A stretch of 15,123 nt of DNA from GWC2-40-17 sp035400705 (GCA_035400705.1 DAOMZV010000020.1:1-15123), one strand, 5' to 3'; positions 6,861-13,895 are shown, counted from the stretch's first letter. Numbers and translations are program-made. Notes: a model not told the origin generated them from the sequence alone.

Positions 6861-7637
6861 ATGCCTAGAACCAAGAAGCCAGTTTTGAGCGTAGAAGAAA
6901 TAAAAGAGCTTTTGCTCTTTCGTGCACGTTTAAGTTTGGAGAGAACAAAAACAGTTAAAAATCTCTTGGCAGAAGCTTTTGGTTTGCCACTTAGAAAAGA
7001 AGATCCAATAAGTGCCATTTTTGAGTCCGAAACTAATAATTTATTTGCTGATTTAATGGCCTCACGTCTTAAAAGGAATCGACATAATGTTCCGATTTTG
7101 TCACGACGGGATTTTGACAAGCTTTATCCCGCAGTAATTGAAAGTTATAAAAAAATTTCAGGTCAAGAACTTGACGAAAGGGAGCTGGAGTTTTTTAAAG
7201 TAATTTTTGAAATAATTTTTGGAACACTGCTAGAAAAATATTCCTCGTCGTGTTCTGAGAAGGATAGTCCTTACACAGATTTTTGGCAGTGGGCAATTAT
7301 CGTTGTTGAATTGGCAAAAGAACAGGGTTTAAAACCACTTCAATTTTTGGAACAGGAGTATGTTGGTGATCAGATCACCAAACGAATGTTCTCACAGGAA
7401 GAATTTTTAGCTCTTCAAGTAAAAGGCCTGGATCTCTTAGCTTCGAATAATAGTAATTTTAATGATGCTGTTCTTCAGCCGTTTTTGCTGGGTCTTTGTA
7501 ATGCAGGCGGTCTTTCTGAAGAAGAAAGACAACTGGAAGAAAAAAAGCTTCAAGTATATGCGGAAGACTGCATGACAAAAATCAGACAGGTTGTCATGGG
7601 CTGGCTTAATGCAGAAGCCCAGCGTATTTACGGTTAA
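6861..7637 (+). CDS. Orphan helical cytoplasmic protein
   Basis: 258 residues, family not recognised. Rich in charged and aliphatic residues with heptad-like patterns, no signal peptide, no membrane segment and no obvious catalytic motif, so mostly alpha-helical and soluble. Local features: a basic patch SRLKRNRH at about 68-75, an acidic/helical central part, a Glu/Lys-rich segment SEEERQLEEKK at about 219-229 that could be a short coiled coil, and a few scattered Cys. The gene is certainly expressed as a unit: promoter at 6763-6791, SD AAGGAG 8 nt before ATG, and a terminator just after the stop. It shares no promoter with the neighbouring tRNA-Ser or the convergent phosphatase gene. A regulatory or scaffold role is conceivable but nothing in the sequence proves it. 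Confidence 0.8.
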   Translation: MPRTKKPVLSVEEIKELLLFRARLSLERTKTVKNLLAEAFGLPLRKEDPISAIFESETNNLFADLMASRLKRNRHNVPILSRRDFDKLYPAVIESYKKISGQELDERELEFFKVIFEIIFGTLLEKYSSSCSEKDSPYTDFWQWAIIVVELAKEQGLKPLQFLEQEYVGDQITKRMFSQEEFLALQVKGLDLLASNNSNFNDAVLQPFLLGLCNAGGLSEEERQLEEKKLQVYAEDCMTKIRQVVMGWLNAEAQRIYG

Positions 7638-7646
7638 CCAAACTAT

Positions 7647-7695
7647 AACCTCTCGGATGTGTTTGTAATTAAGCACAACACCGGGAGGTTTTTTT
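7647..7695 (+). terminator. Intrinsic terminator of the orphan gene
   Basis: Ten-pair stem 7647-7656/7681-7690 (AACCTCTCGG with CCGGGAGGTT) followed by a T tract. The 24-base loop can form an inner TGTG/CACA stem. It lies between convergent genes. Confidence 0.85.
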
Positions 7696-7702
7696 AATTT
7701 AG

Positions 7703-8488
7703 TTATTTTTTTCCTAACTTAACGCATTTCAATATTTCTTCATGAAGAATTTTATTCGAGGCGATACAGCCTAAACCATTTTCGTCGTATCTTCTTTCTT
7801 CACCATTTAAGTCAGTAACTTTTCCACCTGCTTCTTCCGTAATAATTTTCAGGGCAGCAATATCGTGGCCGTGGGGTCCGTAAAATACTGTTCCAACAAA
7901 TTTACCATTAGCTACTTGTATTCCGCCATAAATTACAGATAGCAACTTCATTACTCGGCAACCTTGTTCGCTCAATGATTGAAAAAGAGGTAGGTTGGAA
8001 AAGCCTATGCTTTTTCCTGATCCATCGGTATTTAAATATGTGTTAGTTAGGGTAGTGTTTTTGTTTACTGAAATTTTTTGGTTGTTTCTGTAGGCGCCGC
8101 CATTTTTGTAAGCCCAATACATGTTTTTCATTATTGGGTCATTTATTAATCCAAAAATAGGTTGTCCATTAGTTTGGTCGACCAAGGCGATAGAAAAAGT
8201 AAAAGTTGGCAGACCACAAGAAAAAGGCATGGTGCCGTCTATTGGATCACAAACCCAAATGTATTGTGAATCATCTTTTTTGCAGCTTTTTTCTTCGCCA
8301 TAAATACTATGATTAGGGAAGGTTTCATTAACTCTCTTTATAACTAAATCATTTATTTCTGTGTCAGCCTTAGTTAGAGGGGTTTGGTCTTCCTTCCAGG
8401 TATTTTCAGTTTCAAAACTGAAGTATTTTAGAGCAATTTTCTCGGATTCTCGAGCAAGATTTTTAGCAAAGTCTAAATATTTTTTCAT
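7703..8488 (-). CDS. Inositol-monophosphatase-family phosphatase
   Basis: 261 residues, the usual length for the Mg2+/Li+-sensitive phosphatase family (SuhB, CysQ, HisN). Metal-binding motifs in order: YGEE (63-66), DPIDGT (81-86) and HD (208-209) in HGHDIAALKIITEEAGG; TPLTKAD (36-42) is the usual N-terminal element. They remove phosphate from small molecules such as inositol phosphate, 3'-phosphoadenosine phosphate or histidinol phosphate; the GLPTFTFSIAL stretch after DPIDGT slightly favours a HisN-like reading but the substrate is open. Position +2 after DPIDGT is Pro where Asn is common (DGTxNF). No SD precedes the ATG; a TGT-TATAAT box ends 8 nt before it, suggesting a leaderless mRNA. 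adk lies upstream on the same strand behind its own terminator. Confidence 0.88.
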   Translation of the reverse strand: MKKYLDFAKNLARESEKIALKYFSFETENTWKEDQTPLTKADTEINDLVIKRVNETFPNHSIYGEEKSCKKDDSQYIWVCDPIDGTMPFSCGLPTFTFSIALVDQTNGQPIFGLINDPIMKNMYWAYKNGGAYRNNQKISVNKNTTLTNTYLNTDGSGKSIGFSNLPLFQSLSEQGCRVMKLLSVIYGGIQVANGKFVGTVFYGPHGHDIAALKIITEEAGGKVTDLNGEERRYDENGLGCIASNKILHEEILKCVKLGKK

Positions 8489-8496
8489 AGATTTTT

Positions 8497-8525
8497 ATTA
8501 TAACATTTTTATTTTGTATTTTCTA
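8497..8525 (-). promoter_or_regulatory. Extended -10 promoter abutting the phosphatase start codon
   Basis: On the minus strand: TAGAAA (8525-8520), 17-nt spacer, perfect TATAAT (8502-8497) preceded by TGT. Only 8 nt separate the -10 from ATG, so transcription should start at or within 1-2 nt of the start codon. Confidence 0.75.
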
Positions 8526-8566
8526 GATAAAAAAATTATTTTTTTAAGATTTAATTATCTGATCTT

Positions 8567-8599
8567 AAAAAATCGCGGCTAGCACCGCCGCGATTTTTT
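8567..8599 (-). terminator. Intrinsic terminator of adk
   Basis: Thirteen-pair stem 8567-8579/8587-8599 (A6-TCGCGGC with GCCGCGA-T6), loop TAGCACC. Stop codon TAA of adk overlaps its proximal edge. A second AT-rich hairpin (8540-8550/8562-8572) shares the A tract. Confidence 0.9.
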
Positions 8600-9161
8600 A
8601 TAAATATTTTTTAATTTCAGAATAAACTTCTTCTATACTTTTTTCTCCGTCTATTTCTTTTAAACTATTTTTGTTTTTGTAAAATTCCAATAGAGGCACG
8701 GATTCCTCAGCAAAAATATCTAAACGATTTTGTACTGCCGCTTGATTGGTGTCATCTGACCGATTGGTTACAGCACTGCGGATCGCAATTCTTTTAAGAG
8801 CTGTTTCCACCTCTACTTTTAAATAAAAAAAACCGACAAATTCAAATTCGGATTCGGCAATAATTTTTTCTAACATTTTAGCTTGAGAAAGTATGCGTGG
8901 GAACCCGTCAAAAATTATACCTGGGGTTTGTGGATTAATTTTAGTATTTTTAATAACTCGTTCCATTATTTCATCGGTAATTAAAATACCCTGTTCAACA
9001 TATTTTTTGATTTGTTGTCCAAGTTCAGAACCAGAATTTATTTCAGCACGTAGACGATCACCCATACCAAATTGTTGCCAACCAAATTCCTGGACAAATT
9101 TTTCCGCTTGGGTAGTTTTACCAGACGCTGGCCGGCCGTAAAGACAAATTACTTTTTGCAT
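8598..9161 (-). CDS. adk: Adenylate kinase, short-LID form
   Basis: 187 residues. Interconverts AMP + ATP and 2 ADP in the cytosol. P-loop GRPASGKT (9-16, usually GPPGAGKG), GMGDRLRAEI (32-41) for AMP binding, DGFPR (85-89), then the arginines of ALKRIAIR (121-128) and NRSDDTNQAAVQNRL (133-147), matching the R.DD....RL part of the family. The LID between them is only a few residues, with no Cys4 zinc site, as in short-type and eukaryotic cytosolic kinases. A UMP/CMP-kinase-like specificity cannot be excluded. The gene has a promoter, a leader of about 20 nt without SD, and a strong terminator. It is divergent from the methyltransferase gene, with promoters back to back. Confidence 0.92.
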   Translation of the reverse strand: MQKVICLYGRPASGKTTQAEKFVQEFGWQQFGMGDRLRAEINSGSELGQQIKKYVEQGILITDEIMERVIKNTKINPQTPGIIFDGFPRILSQAKMLEKIIAESEFEFVGFFYLKVEVETALKRIAIRSAVTNRSDDTNQAAVQNRLDIFAEESVPLLEFYKNKNSLKEIDGEKSIEEVYSEIKKYL

Positions 9162-9186
9162 AAATTTATTGGAGACTAAAAAATAT

Positions 9187-9214
9187 ATTATAAAGCATTA
9201 TCATTTTTTTGCAA
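9187..9214 (-). promoter_or_regulatory. Promoter of adk
   Basis: On the minus strand: TTGCAA (9214-9209), 16-nt spacer, perfect TATAAT (9192-9187). Leader of about 20 nt to ATG at 9161. Confidence 0.7.
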
Positions 9215-9233
9215 GGCGCAGAGCCATCCCGTC

Positions 9234-9262
9234 TTGTTGGGAGTGATTTTTGTTGTTATAGT
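9234..9262 (+). promoter_or_regulatory. Extended -10 promoter abutting the methyltransferase start
   Basis: TTGTTG (9234-9239), 17-nt spacer, TATAGT (9257-9262) preceded by TGT. It ends 9 nt before ATG 9272, implying a leaderless or nearly leaderless mRNA. It stands back to back with the adk promoter, about 20 nt between the -35 boxes. Confidence 0.65.
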
Positions 9263-9271
9263 TTAAATATT

Positions 9272-9781
9272 ATGGATTTATTTTTAATTGTCATTTTTTT
9301 AATTTTTATCTTGACTTATGCCTTTGCCGGTCGTCAGGGAGCTCCCTGGGTGCCGACTAGAGGACAGGATGTTGAGCGATTTTTAAAATTGGCCGAGGTT
9401 AAACCTGGGCAAAAAATGTTTGATTTGGGTTGTGGAGATGGTCGTTTGGTTCGCGCGGCAGCTCAAGCTGGGGCAGAGGCGGAAGGACTAGAGATTTCTT
9501 TATTACCATTTTTTTTAGCCAATATTTATCGTTGGCGGTTAGTAGAAAAAAATAGAATTAAGTTTTCTTTTCAAAGTCTCTGGAAAAAAAATTTTAGCGA
9601 TGCTGATTTGGTTTATCTTTTTTTAACCCCTCATATTTATCCTCAACTAAAACAAAAGTTAGAAAAAGAATTAAAACCAGGAACTAAGATCATTGCTTAC
9701 GTCTGGCCAATTATAGGTTGGGACCCTCTTAAAATAGATAACCAGGAAGGTCAACCAAAAATGTATTTATATCAAATTTAG
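9272..9781 (+). CDS. Membrane-anchored SAM methyltransferase, FAM173-like
   Basis: 169 residues. One N-terminal membrane helix (about 2-19) precedes a class I methyltransferase domain: GAPWVPT (23-29), SAM motif I FDLGCGDGRL (50-59), an acidic end of strand 2 in GLEIS, then SLWKKNFSDADLVYLFLTP and a KLEKELKPGTKIIAYVWP block. That order (membrane helix, [YW]VPT, DLGxGDGR, LWK..., KLExEL..G...) matches the FAM173 family, whose mitochondrial members methylate lysine on the ATP synthase c subunit or adenine nucleotide translocase. The target here is unknown; an inner-membrane protein is a reasonable guess. Start: the frame is open upstream to 9209, but ATG 9272 begins the hydrophobic helix and lies 9 nt behind a -10 box, so the longer form would start upstream of the transcript. 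Stops at TAG. Confidence 0.8.
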   Translation: MDLFLIVIFLIFILTYAFAGRQGAPWVPTRGQDVERFLKLAEVKPGQKMFDLGCGDGRLVRAAAQAGAEAEGLEISLLPFFLANIYRWRLVEKNRIKFSFQSLWKKNFSDADLVYLFLTPHIYPQLKQKLEKELKPGTKIIAYVWPIIGWDPLKIDNQEGQPKMYLYQI

Positions 9782-9785
9782 ATGC

Positions 9786-9814
9786 TTGACTTTTTTGTGA
9801 TTTTGCGCTAAGTT
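9786..9814 (+). promoter_or_regulatory. Possible promoter of the Cys-rich gene in the gap
   Basis: TTGACT (9786-9791), 17-nt spacer, TAAGTT (9809-9814). The -35 is good, the -10 weak. The start codon of the next gene would lie in the gap starting at 9826. Confidence 0.4.
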
Positions 9815-9825
9815 GAGTTTTGGTC

Positions 9826-9925
9826 NNNNNNNNNNNNNNNNNNNNNNNNNNNNNNNNNNNNNNNNNNNNNNNNNNNNNNNNNNNNNNNNNNNNNNNNNNN
9901 NNNNNNNNNNNNNNNNNNNNNNNNN
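9826..9925. other. Scaffold gap of unknown true size
   Basis: Exactly 100 N, a nominal placeholder length. Unlike the first gap, its flanks do not overlap, so sequence is really missing. It removes the 5' end of the following gene. Confidence 0.95.
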
Positions 9926-10168
9926 TATGATTTATTTTCTTCCTATTGCCTCGAGTGTACTGAGAAATTTTTGAACAAATATAGTACTCTCTGTGCTGTC
10001 TGTGGCAAACCAATTTTCCCTGGGGAAAGTGTGGCTAGAGCAGCGGTTGGCGCACCATATCCTTTTACCCATCTTAGTGAAAAATGTTGCCCGAGTGGCG
10101 GTTTGTACTGCGGCCATTGGGGTAAAGGGAAGCTGGAAGAATTTGTTTTGGAAGGAAAAATTGGTTAA
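9926..10168 (+). CDS. Cys-rich putative zinc-binding protein (5' end lost in gap)
   Basis: 80 visible residues; the frame is already open at the gap edge, so the N-terminus is missing. A TTG at 9971 could start a 65-residue form, but it has no SD and would cut away an upstream Cys pair. Metal-ligand candidates: CLEC (8-11), CAVCGKPIFPGE (23-34), then HLSEKCC and YCGHWG. Two CxxC knuckles followed by more Cys and His suggest a treble-clef or zinc-ribbon fold, likely a small cytosolic protein that binds nucleic acid or protein. Family not recognised beyond that. A candidate promoter lies before the gap and a bidirectional terminator follows the stop. Confidence 0.65.
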   Translation, partial: YDLFSSYCLECTEKFLNKYSTLCAVCGKPIFPGESVARAAVGAPYPFTHLSEKCCPSGGLYCGHWGKGKLEEFVLEGKIG

Positions 10169-10181
10169 ATATAACAAAAAA

Positions 10182-10208
10182 GCCCTTGGTAACTCAGGGG
10201 CATTTTTT
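10182..10208 (+). terminator. Bidirectional intrinsic terminator between convergent genes
   Basis: Stem GCCCTTG/CAGGGGC (10182-10188/10195-10201) followed by T6 (10203-10208). An A6 tract at 10176-10181 gives a T run on the minus strand, so it should also stop the flavoprotein gene, whose stop codon overlaps the T tract. Confidence 0.85.
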
Positions 10209-11448
10209 ATTTAATTTTAGTTGTGGCTGATAAACCAGCAAGATAGCCAGAAGACCAGGCCCATTGCAAATTGAATCCCCCCGAGTCACCATCTACATCA
10301 ATAATTTCTCCAGCAAAAAATAAATGAGGTATTTTTTTAGATTCTAAAGTTTGGGAATTAATTTCTTTACTGTCCACGCCACCGGCGGTTACTTGGGCTT
10401 CTTTAAAGGGGCGAGTTTTACTGATGACTAAAACGATATTTTTCAAGCCGCCAACAATTTTAGTTCTTTCTTGTTTAGAAATTCTTGAGGACTTCTTATC
10501 TTCATCAATAGATAGATTTTTTAAAACCATCAACATTAGTTCCGCTGGGACAACTCCTGCTAGAGCATTCTTAACAGCCTTAGCACCATTAGCATTTAAA
10601 ATTGCTTCGATTTTTTTATCCAAAGTTTTTTCAGTTTCTTCTGGAATAGTATCTAAGTGGAGTTCAATTTTTGTTTTGGCCGGCAACTCGTTAATATAAC
10701 GAGCGTGTTTCATAATAGCCGGACCAGATAATCCAAAATGGGTAAACAAAATATCACCGAAACTTTCTAAAATTATTTTTCCATCACTGATTGTTTTGGC
10801 GATACCCTCAAAACGTAAACCCTGAATATCTTTGGGCCAAGTTTCTATGGTTTCTAAGGGGGCTAAAGCAGGGTGGGGAGTAATAATAGAATGTCCAAGT
10901 TTTTCTGCCCAAAACAAACCATCACCAGAAGAACCTAAAATAAAAGAGGCTTTACCTCCAGTAGCCAGAATTAAATTTTTAGCTTGTAAACAAATCTTTT
11001 GATCTTCGTGTAAACCGCTGATTGTCCAAACAGTACCCGGTTGGATTCCTTTGACTAAAAAATTAGTGCGAATGTTAATTTGTGGTTTTTGCAATTCAAA
11101 ATTTAAAGCCTCAGTGATAGATGACGCCTGGTTGGTTCGCGGGAAAATGCGACCATTATCCTCTTCTTTTAAGAGTACTCCCAGGGATTCAAAATATTCC
11201 ATAACCTGAAATTGACTAAAAGTTGAGAGGACAGATTGAATAAATTCCGGGGTAGCTCCGTGGTAACGGGAAACGGCAATATTTTTATTGGTTAAATTAC
11301 AGCGGCCATTGCCTGTGGCTAAAATTTTGCGTCCTAAAATTTGATTTTTTTCTAATAAAACAACCGACGCTCCTTGTTTGGCGGCGGTCAGGGCAGAAAA
11401 GATACCAGCAGGCCCAGCTCCAATAATGGCAACATCAAAAATTTTCAT
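10207..11448 (-). CDS. HI0933/YhiN-type FAD-dependent flavoprotein
   Basis: 413 residues, matching the HI0933/YhiN (BaiN-like) family of predicted NAD(P)/FAD oxidoreductases. GAGPAG dinucleotide-binding loop (10-15) with E33 closing the Rossmann fold, then family signatures GRKILATGNGRCNLTN (39-54), LATGGKA, SSGDG..WAEKLGH, PHPALAPLE, DILFTHFGLSGPA, AQVTAGGV and FFAGEIIDVDGDSGGFNLQWAWSSG (378-401). Soluble cytosolic enzyme; a natural substrate is not established for most members. No SD precedes ATG; the TATAAT at 11465-11460 ends 11 nt upstream, so the leader should be about 5 nt. Divergent from typA. The end is shared with the bidirectional terminator of the Cys-rich gene. Confidence 0.92.
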   Translation of the reverse strand: MKIFDVAIIGAGPAGIFSALTAAKQGASVVLLEKNQILGRKILATGNGRCNLTNKNIAVSRYHGATPEFIQSVLSTFSQFQVMEYFESLGVLLKEEDNGRIFPRTNQASSITEALNFELQKPQINIRTNFLVKGIQPGTVWTISGLHEDQKICLQAKNLILATGGKASFILGSSGDGLFWAEKLGHSIITPHPALAPLETIETWPKDIQGLRFEGIAKTISDGKIILESFGDILFTHFGLSGPAIMKHARYINELPAKTKIELHLDTIPEETEKTLDKKIEAILNANGAKAVKNALAGVVPAELMLMVLKNLSIDEDKKSSRISKQERTKIVGGLKNIVLVISKTRPFKEAQVTAGGVDSKEINSQTLESKKIPHLFFAGEIIDVDGDSGGFNLQWAWSSGYLAGLSATTKIK

Positions 11449-11459
11449 AAGCTAAGGTC

Positions 11460-11488
11460 ATTATAGCCTGGTTAAGTGATTTTGAAAA
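11460..11488 (-). promoter_or_regulatory. Promoter of the flavoprotein gene, near-leaderless
   Basis: On the minus strand: TTTTCA (11488-11483), 17-nt spacer, perfect TATAAT (11465-11460), then 11 nt to ATG at 11448. Confidence 0.7.
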
Positions 11489-11541
11489 GGTTTTTATTAA
11501 TTCCTTTAAAGATTAGTCAAAAGTTTTCTTTTACCCTTAAA

Positions 11542-11570
11542 TTGACAAAAAGTTACTTTTCTGTTATACT
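11542..11570 (+). promoter_or_regulatory. Strong promoter of typA
   Basis: Perfect TTGACA (11542-11547), 17-nt spacer, TATACT (11565-11570) with an extended TGT. Transcription from about 11577 leaves a leader of about 58 nt. Confidence 0.8.
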
Positions 11571-11634
11571 TAATTCACCTTAAAAATCCGCCTTTTTGGG
11601 CCGCGATTTTTTTGTTAGAAATTTAAGCTTATTT

Positions 11635-13446
11635 ATGCAAAATATCAGAAATGTCGCTATTATCGCTCACGTTGATCATGGCAAAACCACTTTGGTTGAT
11701 GCCTTATTAAGGCAGTCTAAAACTCAATTAGGCAAGGAAGTAACGGATGATTTGATCATGGATAGTAATGATTTGGAACGCGAACGCGGCATCACTATTT
11801 TTTCTAAAAATGCCTCGGTGGAATGGCAAGGCACTAAAATAAATATTATTGACACTCCGGGTCATGCTGATTTTGGCGGAGAAGTGGAACGTGTTTTAAA
11901 AATGGCTGACGGTTGTTTATTGTTAGTTGATGCTAAAGAAGGCCCCATGCCCCAAACTAGATTTGTTTTGAAAAAGGCTCTAGAAATGGGTTTAAAAATT
12001 ATTGTTGTAGTTAATAAAATTGATAAACCTGAGGCTCTTCCTGATTATGTTATTGATAAAACTTTAGATTTGTTTATTGAACTTGGCGCTAATGAAGAAG
12101 TTTCTGATTTTCCAATTGTTTTTGCTTCAGCTAAAAAAGGGTTAGCTGGGAATACGGCGGATTTGTCTAAAATGCAAGATATTAATCCTATTTTTGAAGC
12201 AATTTTAAAACACATTCCTTTGCCAACTGGGAATAAAGATAACCCTCTCCAAGTCTTGGTGACTTCCATTGTTTATGATAATTTTAAGGGTCGTATTGCT
12301 ACAGGTAGGATTTACAACGGTGTTTTAAAAAATAAACAAGAAGTGATGCATATTAATCGCTTGGGTCAAATGAAAAAAAATCGTTTGATGTCTTTAATGA
12401 CTTATAGCGGTTTGGTCAGAACAGAAACAGACAGTGCTGAAGCTGGTGATATTGTGGCCTTGGCCGGTATCCCTGATATTAATATCGGTGAGACAATCGC
12501 TGATGTAGAAAATCCACAGGCCTTGCCTTTGTTGGATATTGAAGAACCAACTGTCAAAATGACTTTTACAGTTAACGATTCTCCTTTTGCCGGACAGGAG
12601 GGTGATTACAGTACTTCTCGCCAAATTAACGAACGTTTAAAAAAAGAATTAGAAACCGACATGGCTTTAAAAGTAGAGGATGGGACCGATGGTGGTTGGG
12701 TGGTGTCTGGTCGTGGTGAATTACATTTAGCAATTTTAATTGAAAGAATGCGTCGTGAGGGTTATGAGTTGCAAGTGTCTCGTCCGCAAGTAATTGATAA
12801 GATAATTGATGGAACTAAAACAACTCCTTATGAAAAGGTTTATATCGAAGTGCCAGAAGCTTATTCTGGTTCAGTTATTCAGAAGTTGGGGAGTCGTCAT
12901 GGTGAGATTCAAGAAATGCGCATGGATAGTGGCATTGTCTATTTAGAGTTCGTTATTCCGACCCGAGGATTATTTGGTTATCGCAGCGAATTTATGACCG
13001 ATAGTCATGGTTTGGGTATTATCAATACTAATTTTCATAAATACCTGCCTGATCCAGGAAATTGGCGTGAGAGAGAACAGGGATCTTTGGTGGCTCACGA
13101 AACCGGCACGACTAATTTATATGGACTGGTTAATGTGCAGGATCGTGGTGTGTTATTTGTGGGACCGGCCGTAGAAGTTTACAAAGGCCAGGTGGTAGGA
13201 CAAAATTCTCGTTCTGGTGATATTAGTGTTAACGTTTGTAAGACCAAACAATTATCCAATATGCGTTCTAAGGGTGATGGTGGAGCAGAACATTTTAATA
13301 CACCACGCATGATGGATTTGGAAGACGCTCTAGAATATATTGGTGATGATGAATTGGTAGAAGTAACACCTAAAAGTATCCGTTTAAGAAAAATAATTTT
13401 AGATGAGAATGCTCAACGTCGTTTGGCTAAAACTGGAATAAAATAA
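11635..13446 (+). CDS. typA: Ribosome-associated GTPase TypA/BipA
   Basis: 603 residues, full family length. Translational GTPase related to EF-G that acts on the ribosome in large-subunit assembly and stress or low-temperature growth. G motifs: AHVDHGKT (11-18), RGITI (51-55), DTPGH (73-77), NKID (127-130). Then a beta-barrel domain II, an EFG-III-like part, an EFG-V-like part with YIEVPEAYSGSVIQKLGSRHG, and the TypA-specific C-terminal domain (VNVCKTKQLSNMRSKGDGG, LEYIGDDELVEVTP). Start: the frame is open to TTG 11596, but ATG 11635 gives the usual N-terminus (few residues before RNVAIIAHVDHGK). There is no SD despite the leader of about 58 nt, which is AT-rich. Monocistronic, with a terminator directly after the stop. 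Confidence 0.95.
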   Translation: MQNIRNVAIIAHVDHGKTTLVDALLRQSKTQLGKEVTDDLIMDSNDLERERGITIFSKNASVEWQGTKINIIDTPGHADFGGEVERVLKMADGCLLLVDAKEGPMPQTRFVLKKALEMGLKIIVVVNKIDKPEALPDYVIDKTLDLFIELGANEEVSDFPIVFASAKKGLAGNTADLSKMQDINPIFEAILKHIPLPTGNKDNPLQVLVTSIVYDNFKGRIATGRIYNGVLKNKQEVMHINRLGQMKKNRLMSLMTYSGLVRTETDSAEAGDIVALAGIPDINIGETIADVENPQALPLLDIEEPTVKMTFTVNDSPFAGQEGDYSTSRQINERLKKELETDMALKVEDGTDGGWVVSGRGELHLAILIERMRREGYELQVSRPQVIDKIIDGTKTTPYEKVYIEVPEAYSGSVIQKLGSRHGEIQEMRMDSGIVYLEFVIPTRGLFGYRSEFMTDSHGLGIINTNFHKYLPDPGNWREREQGSLVAHETGTTNLYGLVNVQDRGVLFVGPAVEVYKGQVVGQNSRSGDISVNVCKTKQLSNMRSKGDGGAEHFNTPRMMDLEDALEYIGDDELVEVTPKSIRLRKIILDENAQRRLAKTGIK

Positions 13447-13455
13447 AATTTTTTT

Positions 13456-13485
13456 AAAAAGACCGCTAGCTTAAGCGGTTTTTTT
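13456..13485 (+). terminator. Intrinsic terminator of typA
   Basis: Core stem ACCGCT/AGCGGT (13462-13467/13474-13479), extended by A/T pairs and one G-T to 13456, ending in a T7 tract. Confidence 0.85.
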
Positions 13486-13487
13486 AT

Positions 13488-13521
13488 TTGACTAAAGGTT
13501 TTTTTGTCGCTATGGTATAAA
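13488..13521 (+). promoter_or_regulatory. Promoter of the small lipoprotein gene
   Basis: TTGACT (13488-13493), 17-nt spacer, TATGGT (13511-13516). Overlapping it is an alternative extended box, TGG-TATAAA (13513-13521). Leader of about 40 nt with SD GAGGGG. Confidence 0.6.
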
Positions 13522-13564
13522 GAGGTCTGCTTGATTTAGCTTTTAAAAGAGGGGAAGATAAATC

Positions 13565-13825
13565 ATGCGCCACATTTTTTTATTTTGCGTTCTTTTAACT
13601 TTATTTTGTAGTTGCACAACTCCCCTAGGCAATGGTTGGTATGTAAAAATTGAAGAAGGTAAAAGACCGGGCGAAGTTTTGACTTGGTCTTATGTCTCTC
13701 AACCTTCAGTTGATTCCCATTATCTGCGCGAACTAAAGGATTTGTATGAAAATTATCCAGTGGAAAATCAAACAGACACTTTCACAGATATTTTATTTTT
13801 TTCCACCCAACAATGCATCTACTGA
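13565..13825 (+). CDS. Small putative lipoprotein
   Basis: 86 residues, no recognised family. N-terminus MRHIFLFCVLLTLFCSC is a short basic start plus a hydrophobic core ending at Cys17, a lipoprotein-type signal with a weak lipobox (Phe-Cys-Ser before Cys, where Leu-Ala-Gly is usual). The mature part of about 70 residues is polar and Tyr/Asp/Glu-rich, with an RELKDLYENYP helix and one more Cys near the C-terminus. It would be an envelope-attached small protein; no function is assigned. SD GAGGGG precedes the ATG by about 9 nt. Promoter upstream and terminator directly downstream, so it is a single-gene unit. Stops at TGA, which argues against UGA reassignment. Confidence 0.75.
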   Translation: MRHIFLFCVLLTLFCSCTTPLGNGWYVKIEEGKRPGEVLTWSYVSQPSVDSHYLRELKDLYENYPVENQTDTFTDILFFSTQQCIY

Positions 13826-13833
13826 ATAAATTT

Positions 13834-13862
13834 GACGGTTGAAAACTCAACCGTCTTTTTTT
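13834..13862 (+). terminator. Intrinsic terminator of the small lipoprotein gene
   Basis: Perfect nine-pair stem GACGGTTGA/TCAACCGTC (13834-13842/13847-13855), AAAC loop, T7 tract. Confidence 0.92.
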
Positions 13863-13864
13863 AT

Positions 13865-13895
13865 AAAAAAGAGGATTCCTAGTTAGAGGAATCCT
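13865..13895 (-). terminator. Intrinsic terminator of the 66-residue gene
   Basis: Nine-pair stem AGGATTCCT/AGGAATCCT (13872-13880/13887-13895) with a T6 run on the minus strand (A tract 13865-13870 on plus). It sits back to back with the lipoprotein terminator. Confidence 0.8.

Noticed and set aside
9209..9271. Upstream extension of the methyltransferase by 21 residues
   Set aside because: It would cover the promoter, has no SD, and its polar sequence precedes the natural hydrophobic N-terminus.
11596..11634. TTG start giving typA 13 extra residues
   Set aside because: No SD, and family members start close to RNVAIIAHVDHGK; ATG 11635 fits better.
12045..12624. Minus-strand open frames inside typA
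   Set aside because: Shadows of a conserved gene, with no SD or family features.
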